Shown here: positions 20,454 to 31,414 of the stretch, one piece after another
How positions within the stretch are numbered: the stretch's first letter is position 1
How the letters are laid out: each line of letters begins with the position of its first letter
Source: Phlyctochytrium arcticum
Taxonomy: Eukaryota > Chytridiomycota > Chytridiomycetes > Chytridiales > Chytridiaceae
DNA length: 64,000 nt
NCBI GenBank assembly: GCA_025602905.1
Contig: JAHLKI010000007.1
Span: 496,001 to 560,000 of the forward strand
Direction of reading: 5' to 3'
Notes under the pieces: model-generated
What the model saw: the letters and a program-made list of their open reading frames with translations, nothing else
The model's database searches: none
What the model was told of the DNA's origin: nothing
Program-made: the position numbers and the translations under genes

Positions 20454-23315
20454 CTATCTTCTGAGTCGTATGAAAAAGGCGTTTTTGCATTCTTTAGACT
20501 CTGCGGGCAAGTACTTTTCATAGAACCCAACAATAAACTGTTCGGGTTTAAAGCCAAATCGCTGGTACAAGATCTTAAGGTGAAACGTAAATCAGAAATT
20601 ATTCCCGGATCAAGCAAAAACTTACTCACCATGGCTCGGTTGTTGGCCGACACGTGTAGCGTGATATCCTTCCCGGCCGCCACCTACAAAACATACAGTT
20701 TGTAAGGGCTATGTGTTTATAGGTCGGATGCATGGTCTTTTACCTGCATTAGATGAAACAGCATAAACCTAGCATCGGAAGAACACTTAGTACCTGATCT
20801 ATAAGTAGGTATCATGGACCATCCACTCGGACGTACCTGCCAATACCAGCACCCCCCCAACCGGCCTTGACCGCAATGTAGGAAATGTATCCTTCAGGCG
20901 TCATAAAGGCACATCCCACAACCACCCGTTTGTAAAGCGCAACGATGGTAAAATCGGGATGAAACAGGTTTTCCGAAGCTGCAGAGTATCAAATTCCTTT
21001 TAGTCAGGTTGGGATTGACTGTATAAAGCTGGACATACCATCAATACCAGGCCAGAAGGTACGACATAACAGGTCATTGACATCCCCAAGCTGCATTTTA
21101 TCCAGGTATACATAATCGATGGGCCAGCTCTTCTCTTCTGCTGCTGCTGGCGTATACGCGGCGTCAGCTTGACGACCCCTACTGGCGATGGTTTCTAAAA
21201 GCTGTTTACGAGGGGGTGCACACTTGTAATTTCTCCAGATGTAGGGCTTGAGAACAATGCCAGTGTAGGGACTAACGCGTGGGGTGGATGGTGTCAGAGA
21301 AAAGCGTGTGAATGGATCACCATAAAGGCGAGATTTGAAGGAACGAGCATAAGGTGTTTCGGTGATGTCTTTCACCGCCTGATTGCATTTAGCAGCTCAA
21401 TTAGTTGCAAGTCACCATGAGTATGGTTAGTCATTGCGCATACCTTGAATCGTTCCAAGGCTCTCCGGGTATCCAGCCCCGCAATTTTTAGAGGTCGCAC
21501 TGATCCGTCGGGCATGTGCACCTGAGGAATCCGAGAGGGCGGGATGGGAGTGGGCGCTGGCCGACTCTCCCGCAAACTTCGTGAGACTGTCCCGTCCAAA
21601 TCGAAAATGGGCAACCCGACGGATCGTTTCAGTCGTCGAAGGTGGATTTTGTTGCGGAGACGAGCAGCGGTAGGCGGAAGGGTCGAATAAGAGTTTAGCT
21701 TTTGTAAAAGAGCAAACTCTTGCTCCGGGGACATGAAGGTCCGATACTTTGGCGGGGGCGCTCGTGGAGGTTTCCGTACCTGCGGGGCAACAAGAATAAG
21801 TGACATTATATAAAGAGCAGGACACTGAAACGCACCGAACGAGCAGTTGGCTTTTTCACCTCAGGTACCGAATGGCTTGCTGTCACTTTCTCATATTCAA
21901 CGTCAACTACATTGTCCGCAGATTTTTTTATCTTCGTATCTTCGCCAAATTCAACCCCGTCAGCGTCGTCACTACCAGACTGATCCTCAAAATCCGGATC
22001 TGAGTCTGCATCATCCATGACATTCTCGAGTTTCTCCAGTGTCATCATGGGTGACCGCATCAATGATCCGGCTGTCACCTGTAATAATGGCGCGTCATTT
22101 TCCTCCTCCACCTCTTTCTTTGGGGTATGAAATGTTTCCTGTTCGGGTGATTCGTTTGCGGATAGATCGGAAAGCTCCGAGTCGCTGTGGCCGAAAATGT
22201 CTTCAGCGGTTGCCTCTGTGCGGGTTTCTGACGGAGCTCTGACGGAAACAGCAGTTGGAGCTGCGCTGACAGATGGAGCGGTGGATAATTTGGAGGATTT
22301 TACAGTAGTGACACTGGTGGCGACCTGTGACACGGTTGAAGGGTTGCGGACAACAGAAGTGATCGTTTTTGCTACTGGGGATGAAGTACCGGCAAGTGGT
22401 TTGGACGGTCCTGAGGTTGTGGTTGGATGTGGTTCTACCTTGACTTTGGGATTGTCGCTATCAAGTAGGTGTTGTTGCAGCGCCCGTTGAGCTTTTCCCA
22501 ACTCTTCCAATTTCTCCAGTGCCCGGGCGGCCGAATGACGAGACGGGCGCACCGAGGGGAGGGCCGATGATGTTTTCGTCTTTTTAGTTGAAGCAGGGGA
22601 ATCACTAGATTCTGGTGCTTTGCGTTTCCTAGTTGGGGTAGCCTACATTGCATGTTTTTGGAAGGTCAGGGATATAGTGGTCGCTAGGGTAGACATGCTG
22701 TCACCTTTGCTTTCAAGTCGCGGGCGGGGGAGTTTTTCGGCGGAGGTAGAACAGGTGGTTCCATTCTTTGTAAACCCCAATGTCCTATCCATCCGCGTCA
22801 GAATCCGCTGCAATGAAGGTTGAATGTGAAAGTTACCTGTCTGCCCAAACTTTTCCGTGCCGGATTTGAAGACTTTTCCCTGTGCCGTGGACAGTACACT
22901 TGCAACAGTATTGTGCCATGTTGGAGATTCTGTAGGCAATCAATGGATATCCCAAGTGCGATCATTGAACAGGCCTTCTCACTCACTTGGTTGGCCCGGT
23001 TTGAGGTAATTCCAATATTCGTCAATAAAATTGCAAATGTCCTCTTTCCATTGCACATGCTCCTTTCCCGGAGTTCGCATTAGTAGGGTATAGATGGCTA
23101 AATGTGTAATGGATAGCCTGATGGGTACGTCTTAGATAGTTCACAGGAGTTGGGAGGGGGCAGCACACTCACCAACTCATTTTTAGACGTTCATAGGACT
23201 GTTTGCCTCCGCCACAAACTGAACATTGGAAGGTGTAAAACGAATCAGCTGCCAGCACCGGTTTGGGTAGGCAGCGTGCACATTCTTCAAACAAAGTCTC
23301 AGCTTCGAACATCAT
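20454..23315 (-). CDS. KAT14 (ATAC2/CSRP2BP)-type GNAT histone acetyltransferase
   Basis: Reverse-strand multi-exon gene. The N-terminal part matches the conserved head of KAT14: FYTFQCSVCGGGKQSYERL, then LAIYTLLMRTPGKEHVQWK and DEYWNYLKPGQ. A long Ser/Thr/acidic linker follows (22552-21830). Then come a middle domain (RTFMSPEQEFALLQKL, LRNKIHLRRLKRSVG) and the C-terminal GNAT domain. The latter has IDYVYLDKMQLGDVNDLL, CRTFWPGID, MTPEGYISYIAVKAGWGGAG, AAGKDITLHVSANNRAM and FYEKYLPAESKECKNAFF. The last two are near-verbatim KAT14 blocks. In animals KAT14 is a subunit of the ATAC co-activator complex together with GCN5. The most upstream in-frame ATG pair is at 23315 and 23312; a small extra exon ending at about 23350 is possible. 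It shares a 670-bp divergent promoter with the Bzz1-like gene and its 3' end lies 100 bp from ATG15. Confidence 0.9.
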
Positions 23316-23985
23316 ATCCATTTACCACCACCTACCAGAATGGAAGCATTGCCGACAAGTCTGGCATTGCAGTAATGCCTCACCCCTTGGATATTTAAGT
23401 TAAAACAATGGCGACTTTTGCGTCCCGTCGCTTTTGACCAACGTACTCGGATTTGTCTTTTCCGCAGTAGCAATACACTCCTTGTGAGTTATGAGTATGT
23501 TCAGGAGTTGTCCAAGTTAGAGTAGCTGGCTAAGCGGAGGAGCACAACAGTTAAATGCTGACATTATTTTCGACCAGGGTAGCATACATCGTACGGAAAG
23601 GACAAGTATGAAGGTTGGTTCTTCAAAGACTGGGTTGGCTTGGACATAAACTTTGCTTGATACTTGGCGCTTCTGGTTCGCTGGGGGGTAACTATCAGGT
23701 TTTGCGCCAGCTGATCGGCAGCTTGTTAGGTGTCTGAAGCCTTTCACTGAGTCCTTGTCAAGTCGTGATCTGGAAGATTTCCTCGTCCAACTGCCAAACT
23801 CGCCAAACCAGCGCCAAAAACTGGCCAAAGTTGCCAAACTCCGAAACTCATTTTTCCACATGAGGTCAAATTGAGTCGCTCAAGTGGATGATGACCAGGA
23901 TCCCAGAATTCGTTGGGAAACGCGAGGTTGCATTTCCATTTCGCAAGAACCGCCAGGAATAGAGATCCTCATAAGCATCCTCCAT
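23316..23985 (+). other. Divergent promoter region of KAT14 and the Bzz1-like gene
   Basis: 670 bp between the two start codons. The tract 23777-23845 is rich in the words CCAAACTCG and GCCAAA (TGCCAAACTCGCCAAAC, then GGCCAAAGTTGCCAAACTC), an imperfect direct repetition that could be protein-binding sites. No gene is supported. The frame at 23884-23985 lies in phase with the Bzz1 start but has no ATG of its own. Confidence 0.4.
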
Positions 23986-26900
23986 ATGTCCGCCGACGTT
24001 CGCGGGGCTGTCAAGCAGCTCAAGGGCCACCAACAAAGTCAATTGTCTCGCCTTCAGGTTTCGTCGCGTATCCATAACAGAAACGGAGAATCCTGGGGCT
24101 CACTCTTTGAAATGTTTAGCTCAGAGCAGAGGCCGAGATTGAACTGCTGGACAATGTGAATGGATACTTTAGAGTAAGAGCTGATTGTTCAGGTCAAGTT
24201 CAGCGTCGTCAGAGCTTACCTGATATGTGTCCACTTCCAGAAACGAGCAGAAATCGAACATCAATATGCTCAAGTCTGTAGTTTGTACCCTGGACACCCT
24301 CGGCATGCTGCCATTACTGACTGCTGGAATATCATCTAGTCTCTAGAAAAGCTCAGTAAAAACTACGCTTCAAAAAAGTTCAAACGTGTCATTACAGCCA
24401 ATAGCTCTCAAACACCGCTCACCGCCCCAACCGATGACAATCCCGTTAGGTAGGTGTCCACAGAAACTGGGTAGATGCGAACACGACCTGATGGCAATCA
24501 TCACAGTGCCCTCTACACTGCGTTCACTACTGTGCTAGTTGAGTCAGAAAAGCAAGCGCGAAGTCGCGAGACTATCCACGAGCGGATATTGGCAGAGATC
24601 GCGGACTTTTTGGGCAAATTTAACAAAGACAAAGCCGTCAACATTAAGAGGGTAAGCCATGGATGCGCCAGAAGGACGATCTTTCTTGTAATATGTGGCT
24701 TATTGTTTGATGACCATAGAATATCGAATTCGAGGTTGGAACGGCATTCACTAGCAGAAAGAAGCAAACCGACTGATGTTTTTTGCATGAAGACCAAATA
24801 TCAGCAAGAACTTTGGGCCGCATATGACGAACTTGATAAGGCCAAGCAATTCTACGATAAGGCAGCTAAAGAAGCAGATTCGGCTCGACGAAAATACGAC
24901 GAGATATCGCGGAAACCAGGATCGGGCCTGAGCGCCATCAAGAATCTGGTCACTGGAACAGACTCTGAAGAACGGATTGAAAAGGTACGTACCTTTGGTA
25001 GTCAGAAGCCCATCCCTTCATGCAAGATCTAACCTGCTACCCATCATTTAGAGTAGAACTAAATGGAAATCGTTGAGTCGAAAATTGAACGATATGCGGA
25101 ATGACTATTTGCTGGCTTTGGAGGCTATCAACGTCATGCAGTCGGTTTACTATAAAAGTAGGTCAGGTTGAACTTATACTTTGAGCTTTGTTTAACACGA
25201 ATTACTTCAGACGAACTTCCCAACCTAATGAAGGTGCACATCCACGTAACCTTTATAGCAAGCCTATTTAAGTCAATTCTGACAAGATTCGAAGAACCTA
25301 GATGATTCTCTCTACAGTTCGTATCCTGTTCTGATGGACAAGTATGCCTCCATGGAAAAGGAACACACGGTGGCCTTGTCGGGCAGTGTAGACGCCATCA
25401 AAAGCACACTCCCTGGTATAAATCAGGATAAAGAAACAAGCTTATTCATGCGAGAGCATCAGACTGCGTTTCAGGATCCGGGACCGTTTAGTTTTGAGCC
25501 AAGTAGCGGTGACGACGTGAGTTAATGGGACCAAAAGGAGCATATGTTGGTAAATACAATTGGCTGATTTGCAACCATCCTTAGGTTGATCGTGTCACTG
25601 TCGACGATGTTACCAAAGTTGCCCTGGGGCAACGACTTGGGCGACTCATTATACAAGAGGAGGATCTAATCAGTACCATCTCTCAGAAAGAACGTGAACT
25701 TAGCGGCGTGTCACAAATGGCAGATGTCTATGCTCAAACACCTTCATTCGGAAACGCAGCCTCACCACTGGAAGTGAGTTACCATCAAACAACTGGGTCG
25801 ACTCAAGATTTTGATTTTCTTGTAGCAACGGCACGAGCTGGAGAATTCGATTAGACTCTTGAATGCAATCAAGTCGAGACTCTCGTCCCAAGCTGGAATG
25901 CTGAAAAACTTGGGAGGTATGTATTCCAACTTTTTTGTGGTCATTTACATTGTGACTGATCTGGGCACGCACAATAGTGGAACCAATCCGCCCTGTAGTA
26001 GCGTTGCCAGCGTTGCCAATGGGACAGACCACCAAGGCAAATGCTTTTGCCGTGTATGACTACGACGCGAAAGATAGTGGGGAGACCTCTATTCGAGACG
26101 GCGATGAACTTCTTACGAAGGGGCCTGAGGCGAATGGTTGGATTCAGGTAAAGTGATATCCTATCCTGGCTGTGTGGAAGGAAAATGTCACAAAATTTGA
26201 CCATACTGGTAATAGGTTCAAAACTTGATCAGTCAAGGCATTGGACTGGTTCCTACCAACTATATTAAAATGCTTGAAAAGTCAACCGCTTCCGCCCCTG
26301 GGCTTCTTGTGGGGAGTGCAGCCTCCGGACTTGCAGCCAGCAGTGTGGGTAGTGTAACCACAGCTATCAGTGCTGGAAGCGCAAGTAGTGGAGGAACTCG
26401 GACAGGTGAAGTTCGCAGATGTCCCTCCTGCACCTAAGTCCAAGCCTAACATTTGTTTCGTGAACAGTGAAAGCACTTTACGGTGCGCATTTTTTACGTT
26501 CTGACGGTTGTGTAATGTTTCTCTGATCGTTTTCCTCCAGATTTCAATGCAACGGATGACGGCGAGCTCTCATTTGCTGGTAAGATCACTTGTTCTCGAG
26601 GCGCCGAGGCAAGTCGCAAACTCAAAAAAACGTTATGCTGAATAGCTGGAGATACCATCGAGATTTTGGATACCGGCAATGATTTCACGGACGAAGCATG
26701 GTGGGAAGGACGGTTAAGCCGGACCAAGGAGACTGGTCAATTTCCAGTTGTATTCACACAGGGCTGGCAAGACGTACAAATGTCTGGCTCTATCAGCTCG
26801 CTGCCCCGAATGCCCACGGTAACAGCCACCGTCGTTGCTCGGACGGCCTCTGTATCGGATACGTCAAGTGTAGGAAGGCTCTCCAGCGTGGGTGGTAGAG

Positions 26901-27576
26901 CCTCCACGATTACTCCCAAGTACACAAAAGGTATGCCTCCGCGCGCGTCTTACGGACGTTATAACCTAACTATATCCATTCCTGACAATCAGCGCGGGCG
27001 CTGTACGCGTATGAGAGTACATGCGAAGGCGAATTAAGCATGTCAGTGGGAGACATCATAACCGTTACAAACAAAAACACCGGCAGCGATGCGTGGTGGG
27101 AGGGCGAGGGTCCACTTGGAAAGGTACCCCAATTCTATTTTCTAAAGCTTTGAAGAAGTTGTATAAACACAGTCTTGAACAGGGGCAGTTTCCGGTCAAT
27201 TACGTGGAAGCCATTGATGAGCCAGCGACATTGCAACCAACCGCTTCGGTACGCTCTCTCACTTTCTGCATTAATCATTCTACTGACAATGGCGTGTCCC
27301 AGCTTCCACCCACACGTACATCAACTGTTCATTCTGCATACACTCCACCATCACAGCAAGTAAAGGCTCTCTACGACTACTCGGCCAGCGAGGCTGATGA
27401 AATTAGCTTTTCGGCGGGCGATGTCATCAAGCTCACCTCGTCCAGCGTAAGTTCCTGGTTTTCTTCGGCAAGTTATGTACCCCAAACTCACATGAATGTA
27501 GGATCCGGATTGGTGGCAGGGAGAGTTGAAGGGACGAGCTGGTGCCTTTCCTGCAAATTATGTGCAAAAGATATGA
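23986..27576 (+). CDS. Bzz1-like F-BAR protein with four SH3 domains (actin/endocytosis)
   Basis: Many exons. ATG at 23986 gives MSADVRGAVKQLKGHQQ, joined across 24058-24117 to LRAEAEIELLDNVNGYF, then KRAEIEHQYAQ and SLEKLSKNYASKKFK, the classic F-BAR start. The F-BAR continues through AAYDELDKAKQFYDKAAKEA and SSYPVLMDKYASMEKEH. A second coiled segment follows (ALGQRLGRLIIQEEDL). Four SH3 domains then follow: AVYDYDAKDSGETSI..NYIKML; one ending WWEGRLSRTKETGQFP; ALYAYESTCEGELS..GQFPVNYVEAI; ALYDYSASEADEIS..FPANYVQKI, ending at the stop. Bzz1/FCHSD proteins bend membrane and activate WASP at endocytic sites. Yeast Bzz1 has two SH3 domains, so four is expanded. The final exons are short and phase-consistent. 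Small internal exons were inferred from splice signals and may be off by a few bases. Confidence 0.92.
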
Positions 27577-27765
27577 TATACCCTCTGTTTTGAACATTTA
27601 ATCTTATCTCGATATTCGCAAGCCAACGGATGTTTGGCCACGTTGTATTATTTTAGTGGCTGATACGTTGAATAACGCTTCCTTCGACGAAACGTAGTTC
27701 ATCCACACTCCCCACGCTCAGGAGTAACTGTTATCTGTCTTGCAGAAATTGTGAAAAACATCGAA

Positions 27766-27838
27766 GGGTTCTTTGGTTTAGTGGTATAATACCCGCTTAG
27801 GGTGCGGGTGGTCCCGGGTTCGATTCCCGGAAGAGCCC
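27766..27838 (+). tRNA. tRNA-Pro (anticodon AGG)
   Basis: A 73-nt cloverleaf. The acceptor stem GGGTTCT pairs with AGAGCCC (one G-T). The D-arm is TGGTTTAGTGGTATAATA, the anticodon stem CCCGC/GCGGG holds the loop TTAGGGT (anticodon AGG at 27799-27801), and the T-arm is CCGGG TTCGATT CCCGG. There is no intron. The A and B boxes of an internal Pol III promoter are present, and a run of six T at 27840-27845 serves as terminator. The anticodon A34 would be edited to inosine and read CCU/CCC/CCA. Confidence 0.96.
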
Positions 27839-27839
27839 C

Positions 27840-27845
27840 TTTTTT
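27840..27845 (+). terminator. Pol III terminator of tRNA-Pro
   Basis: T6 run starting two bases after the acceptor stem, at the usual distance for RNA polymerase III termination. Confidence 0.8.
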
Positions 27846-27895
27846 GTCAAATGTACCTTTGCATCATGGATGTTTAGACCTTCTATTTTTTTGCA

Positions 27896-28264
27896 GTGAG
27901 CGCTGTCTCGCTGTCTCGTTACAATCATTGGATTACAAGTAGTTCTGGGCTTCACCGACGAAGGAATTTCTTTTCTTCCACACTGACTACTACTACGCAA
28001 TTAAGCCAGAGGAGAGCGACTACTCTTCGGTCTCTAAACCTCAGGGTCGTCAAACTGTATTTGTTCAATTACATTTTTCAACCGTTATTCGACGTAAGTT
28101 TCCGGCTTTGTACTCGCGCCATAGTCTGGCGCACAAAAACCTTGAAAATCACTTCGCAACTTCAGAGCGGTAACCGATCAGATCGAGGATCTGGTGGCAT
28201 TACACCATGTGGAATGGCCATATTCCTGCGGAGCCAGACTCCTGCTAGTCAAATGGCCGGTGAA
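27896..28264 (+). CDS. Possible short gene, unknown, with one in-frame intron
   Basis: An open frame of about 120 codons contains a textbook intron (GTAAGTTTCC..CTTCAG, about 72 bp, ending near 28166), whose removal keeps the frame and gives a product of about 99 residues ending at the TAG at 28262-28264. The N-terminal part is Ser/Thr/Arg-rich with few acids (SLSRYNHWI..LHRRRNFFSST), like a mitochondrial presequence, followed by a hydrophobic patch (VVKLYLFNYIFQPLF). No ATG begins the frame: it opens after a stop at about 27873, and TTGCAG at 27890-27895 looks like an acceptor. Either a small first exon is missing or this is chance. It lies between tRNA-Pro and the convergent ATG12 gene. No domain recognised. 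Confidence 0.28.
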
Positions 28265-28322
28265 TAGGTATACGGTACCCCCGAGGTTTCAAAAATAAAC
28301 AATTCAATAGCAGATCCGTCCA

Positions 28323-28917
28323 CTATCCCCAAGCCGCAGTTGTCGAGTAATTTATTATGAGGTTCCCGTCCGTTCCAAAGCACTAGCAGGTTGATGAGAA
28401 TGATGACAGGGGTATGGATACGCATCACACGGAACAAAGTGCGAGCTTGTATATATGTACCTTGAACAGGTTGCCCACGATTTCATCGGGCGCTGGCGAG
28501 AATGCACTGTTGACGTATAAGAACTGAGAGACCAGAGCATACTAATTAGCATGTGCATAGAGAATAATTGACAACAACGTCCTTACCAATGGATCTTGAC
28601 TTTTGTATTTGAGTTCCTTGCGTAAGAAATTGATGACAGTTTGAAATTTTTGCGCGGCGGTAATCTTGTAAAATGTTTGTTTCAAGATGGGAGCGGAGCC
28701 TGTTGCCCTGAAGCGTACTACCACTGCAGAAGAAAGAATGAGAGACGGTCAGTGGGTATTCCCTGCGGTTGAGCACTCGCAACCCAAAGGTACGCGTGAG
28801 ACAATTCGTACCTTTTGCGGGAGCTGAACCGGGCACCTCGTTTCCTTTTGTACTAGGTACTGGGGATAGAGGGGACCGCATATGCGACGGCGACGTTGTG
28901 GGACTGGTGGCACTCAT
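28323..28917 (-). CDS. ATG12: Ubiquitin-like autophagy protein ATG12
   Basis: Four exons: 28917-28812, 28723-28587, 28523-28461 and 28382-28323. After a disordered head ([16 protein letters not shown]..), the ubiquitin-like fold reads [79 protein letters not shown]. The protein ends in Trp-Gly, the C-terminus that ATG7/ATG10 attach to a lysine of ATG5. Length of about 121 residues is short and human-like rather than the 186 of yeast. The start is the first ATG in the conserved frame; the open frame continues upstream without another. Its 5' end faces the CRAL-TRIO gene. Confidence 0.96.
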
Positions 28918-29368
28918 CCTTGGGACATTTAGTTCGGTCTTACAATCCTGGCTCTGATTCACGGCCAAGGCCCAAGGTCCAAGAGCCGGAACGTTGCAGC
29001 TTTACGCCACAGAATTCCTTCGAAATTTGAAATTTCGAACATGCTGCACATTCCAAGGGTTTCCCCAAAAAGTTTCCTCAAAGTTTGACCATATGTTCTT
29101 GAGGGCATACTATCAGACATCAATCCCCACTGCATCAGGCCCTTTGCACTTTCTTGATCCGTCTCTAAAAGTAGACGGTCAAAATGGCACTGAAGTGAAC
29201 AATGAGTGGCTGTGCTCCCGCGAGTGTGTACCTGTTTCGACCCAGATCCCCAAGAATGATATCCGTTGCTGTGCTCTTGACAACATCCATTTTGTTGCTT
29301 GGTCAAGAACATAACAAAGAAGGGATGCTGCCTCTCATACACCAAAGACCGATAGCAGTACAGCGGGA
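28918..29368 (+). other. Divergent promoter of ATG12 and the CRAL-TRIO gene
   Basis: 450 bp between the two start codons. It contains the 21-bp palindrome described separately. Long frames are open on both strands here (plus 28994-29314, minus 28959-29345), but neither begins with a convincing start or shows a domain, and they overlap each other. No gene called. Confidence 0.4.
29019..29039. repeat. Perfect 21-bp palindrome (10-bp arms, 1-bp centre)
   Basis: TTCGAAATTT, then G, then its exact reverse complement AAATTTCGAA. Located about 100 bp upstream of the ATG12 start in a divergent promoter. It could bind a dimeric regulator or simply form a cruciform. Confidence 0.7.
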
Positions 29369-30929
29369 ATGAGCACCACGTCTAGTTCGTCTTGGAGCAC
29401 TTCGGCAGCAACAGCATGTACGAAAGCAGATGGCTCCGGCTTTAGCGCAATAAACGGGATCGATGCTAGTTTCGAACAAGGTCCCCTAAGTGGGGCAGAG
29501 GAAGAGGTACCATAGTCTCTCAGGAATACTGTGCTGGTATTCCCTGTGTAATGTTCTCGTTCAACAGGCCGTTATGAACTTTATGACAGAAACCACCCAG
29601 TCATGGTTTACCGCCCTCAAATTCTTGTCGGCAGAGGACTTTTCCGTGCCCAGTGCAATAGCAAGATGGAAGCGTTGTATGGTTCGTTGCGCTTTAGAAT
29701 CACCTCCATTTGGTGGGAGCTTTCTAATGCGTCTTTGAAGGCATATCTGAAGACAAACGGCGTGGGATATGAACCAGAGTCTACGGCTAGCCTGACACAT
29801 TATCTCCATTTCCCAATATTTTATCTACCACCCAATTCACATGACGACCTCGGTGCCACAATAATGGTATTCAATGCACGCTTTTGGGTGCCCGACGCTG
29901 CCGGCAAGCGTCGAATGTTGAAGGTAAACAATCCTGATATTCCCGATTTCGGAGCGAAAAGGGAACTAATAAGAAGCGTAGCTACTGGTCCACATGTGTC
30001 ACAAAGCTGTTACAATGTATGGGGTGGCAGCATCATCAGTATCAACTGCCGCATCTAAACGTACTTATGTGACAGGGATCGAGTGCGTCGCCACGGAATT
30101 ACTTTGATCTCCAACTTGGATGGACTGGACCGCAGGAATCAAGCCGTAGAGCTGCATCGCTGGTTGATGGAACTGTTGGAGGTATTCACCTGTCTGCCAC
30201 GAAATGCTGATCAATTCTAATATTGACAGTAGTTCGTATTACCGGTCCACCTACAAAGGGTCCTGATCTGTAATGCACCATGGTGGGCACAAGTCTTTCC
30301 GTACGCATGGCGCCCGGGTGCTTGCCCATCGGGCCAATTAAAAGCAGATGTAAGAGAAACTGTTTGTTGCAAAGTCTTCGGTCCCAATGTTGACTCCTAT
30401 TAGATACAAATATGCAAAAATCTGACTGATTTCATGGACATATCGCAAATCCCAAGAGACCTGGGAGGAGAGCTTGTCTACAAGCATAAGGAATGGATTG
30501 CGGATCAAGTGGTATGTCAACGGTAAGGATACCGAGGACATAACATGCTAACAGGGTATCATCTAGCGAATCGAGCATGCCGCAGAGGAGAGTATCATGG
30601 TTGACGTAGATCTGGACACGAACGACTCGCCCACTTCCGCATGTGCAGCGCCTACCCCCGTTTTGTCTCGATCATCTTCTACAACTTACATTTTCAACCC
30701 TGGAATGCTTTTGGGATCTCCACACTCTACGTCGGGCAAGAGTTATTTTTCCGACAAGCAGGAGCGGGATCCGCTGCCGCGGCAGCACATTGATGAGGAG
30801 GTCGCCATGCTGGACATGAGCGAAGCTTTTGGGTCTCTCCCCTCTGACATTGACTTGCCTGGTGACACTGATACACAGGATGCGTTAGTTAGCGTCAATA
30901 GTGAGGTACATTTGACCAAAGTTCACTGA
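29369..30929 (+). CDS. CRAL-TRIO (Sec14-like) lipid-transfer domain protein
   Basis: ATG at 29369; exon 1 to 29506 joins in phase to 29568. The CRAL-TRIO N-terminal helices read TALKFLSAEDFSVPSAIARW. The lipid-binding domain is split by introns: RRHGITLISNLDGLDRRN, FVLPVHLQRVLICNAPWW, and after an intron ending before 30405 FMDISQIPRDLGGELVY with HKEWIADQV. The last block is the closing motif of Sec14 domains. A Ser/Asp-rich tail of about 110 residues follows, ending at 30929. Such proteins move phosphatidylinositol or other lipids between membranes. One part is unsettled: between 29660 and 29770 the helix frame (ending ARWKRC) and the next frame (AYLKTNGVGYEP) differ. They can be joined only with weak sites (GTTCGT..GAAG), so an unusual intron, a frameshift or a missed exon lies there. 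The joint near 30010-30080 is also approximate. Confidence 0.72.
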
Positions 30930-31414
30930 GACACTTGTTATCGGACATAGTAGCTGTACAATAATCTCCAATGCCAAATACCTATGTCAAAAAACTCTTA
31001 ATTTGCCCCGTCGAGTGCCATTTTTAATTGATACCGGAAGCTAAAGATATATTTCTCATGACATGACAAACTCGGGCGGGAGGAAGCGGCTGCAGCCGGC
31101 TGAATAATAGCGGGCTAGGGTTAGATTCATCGTGTCGGGCAAAATGGGCAAAATGGGCCCCAAGCTCGTGGGCAAAAGAAATTGTACAGATAGAATCACT
31201 GCAAATCTACCCACCGTCCTTGACACTTTTCCTCGTTGCAGACGTACCTGCGACCTCGCAATAGCCTTCATCTTTGGTCGGTTCTGTCGGTGAAAAGAAC
31301 AACGGTTGTCCATACACTTTTGGGGAACATACCAACCGGCGACTCTCTGTCAAAACAAACTCTCTCGGTTATAGAGACTTCTCCGGCCGCAAGGCCTCAC
31401 CCCACACCGTCATC
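30930..31414 (+). other. Intergenic interval before the GTP cyclohydrolase II gene
   Basis: 485 bp holding the 3' end of the CRAL-TRIO gene and the promoter/leader of the riboflavin gene. A direct repetition GGGCAAAATGGGCAAAATGGGC is seen at 31137-31158. The frame 31274-31414 is in phase with the cyclohydrolase but has no ATG. No other gene seen. Confidence 0.45.
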
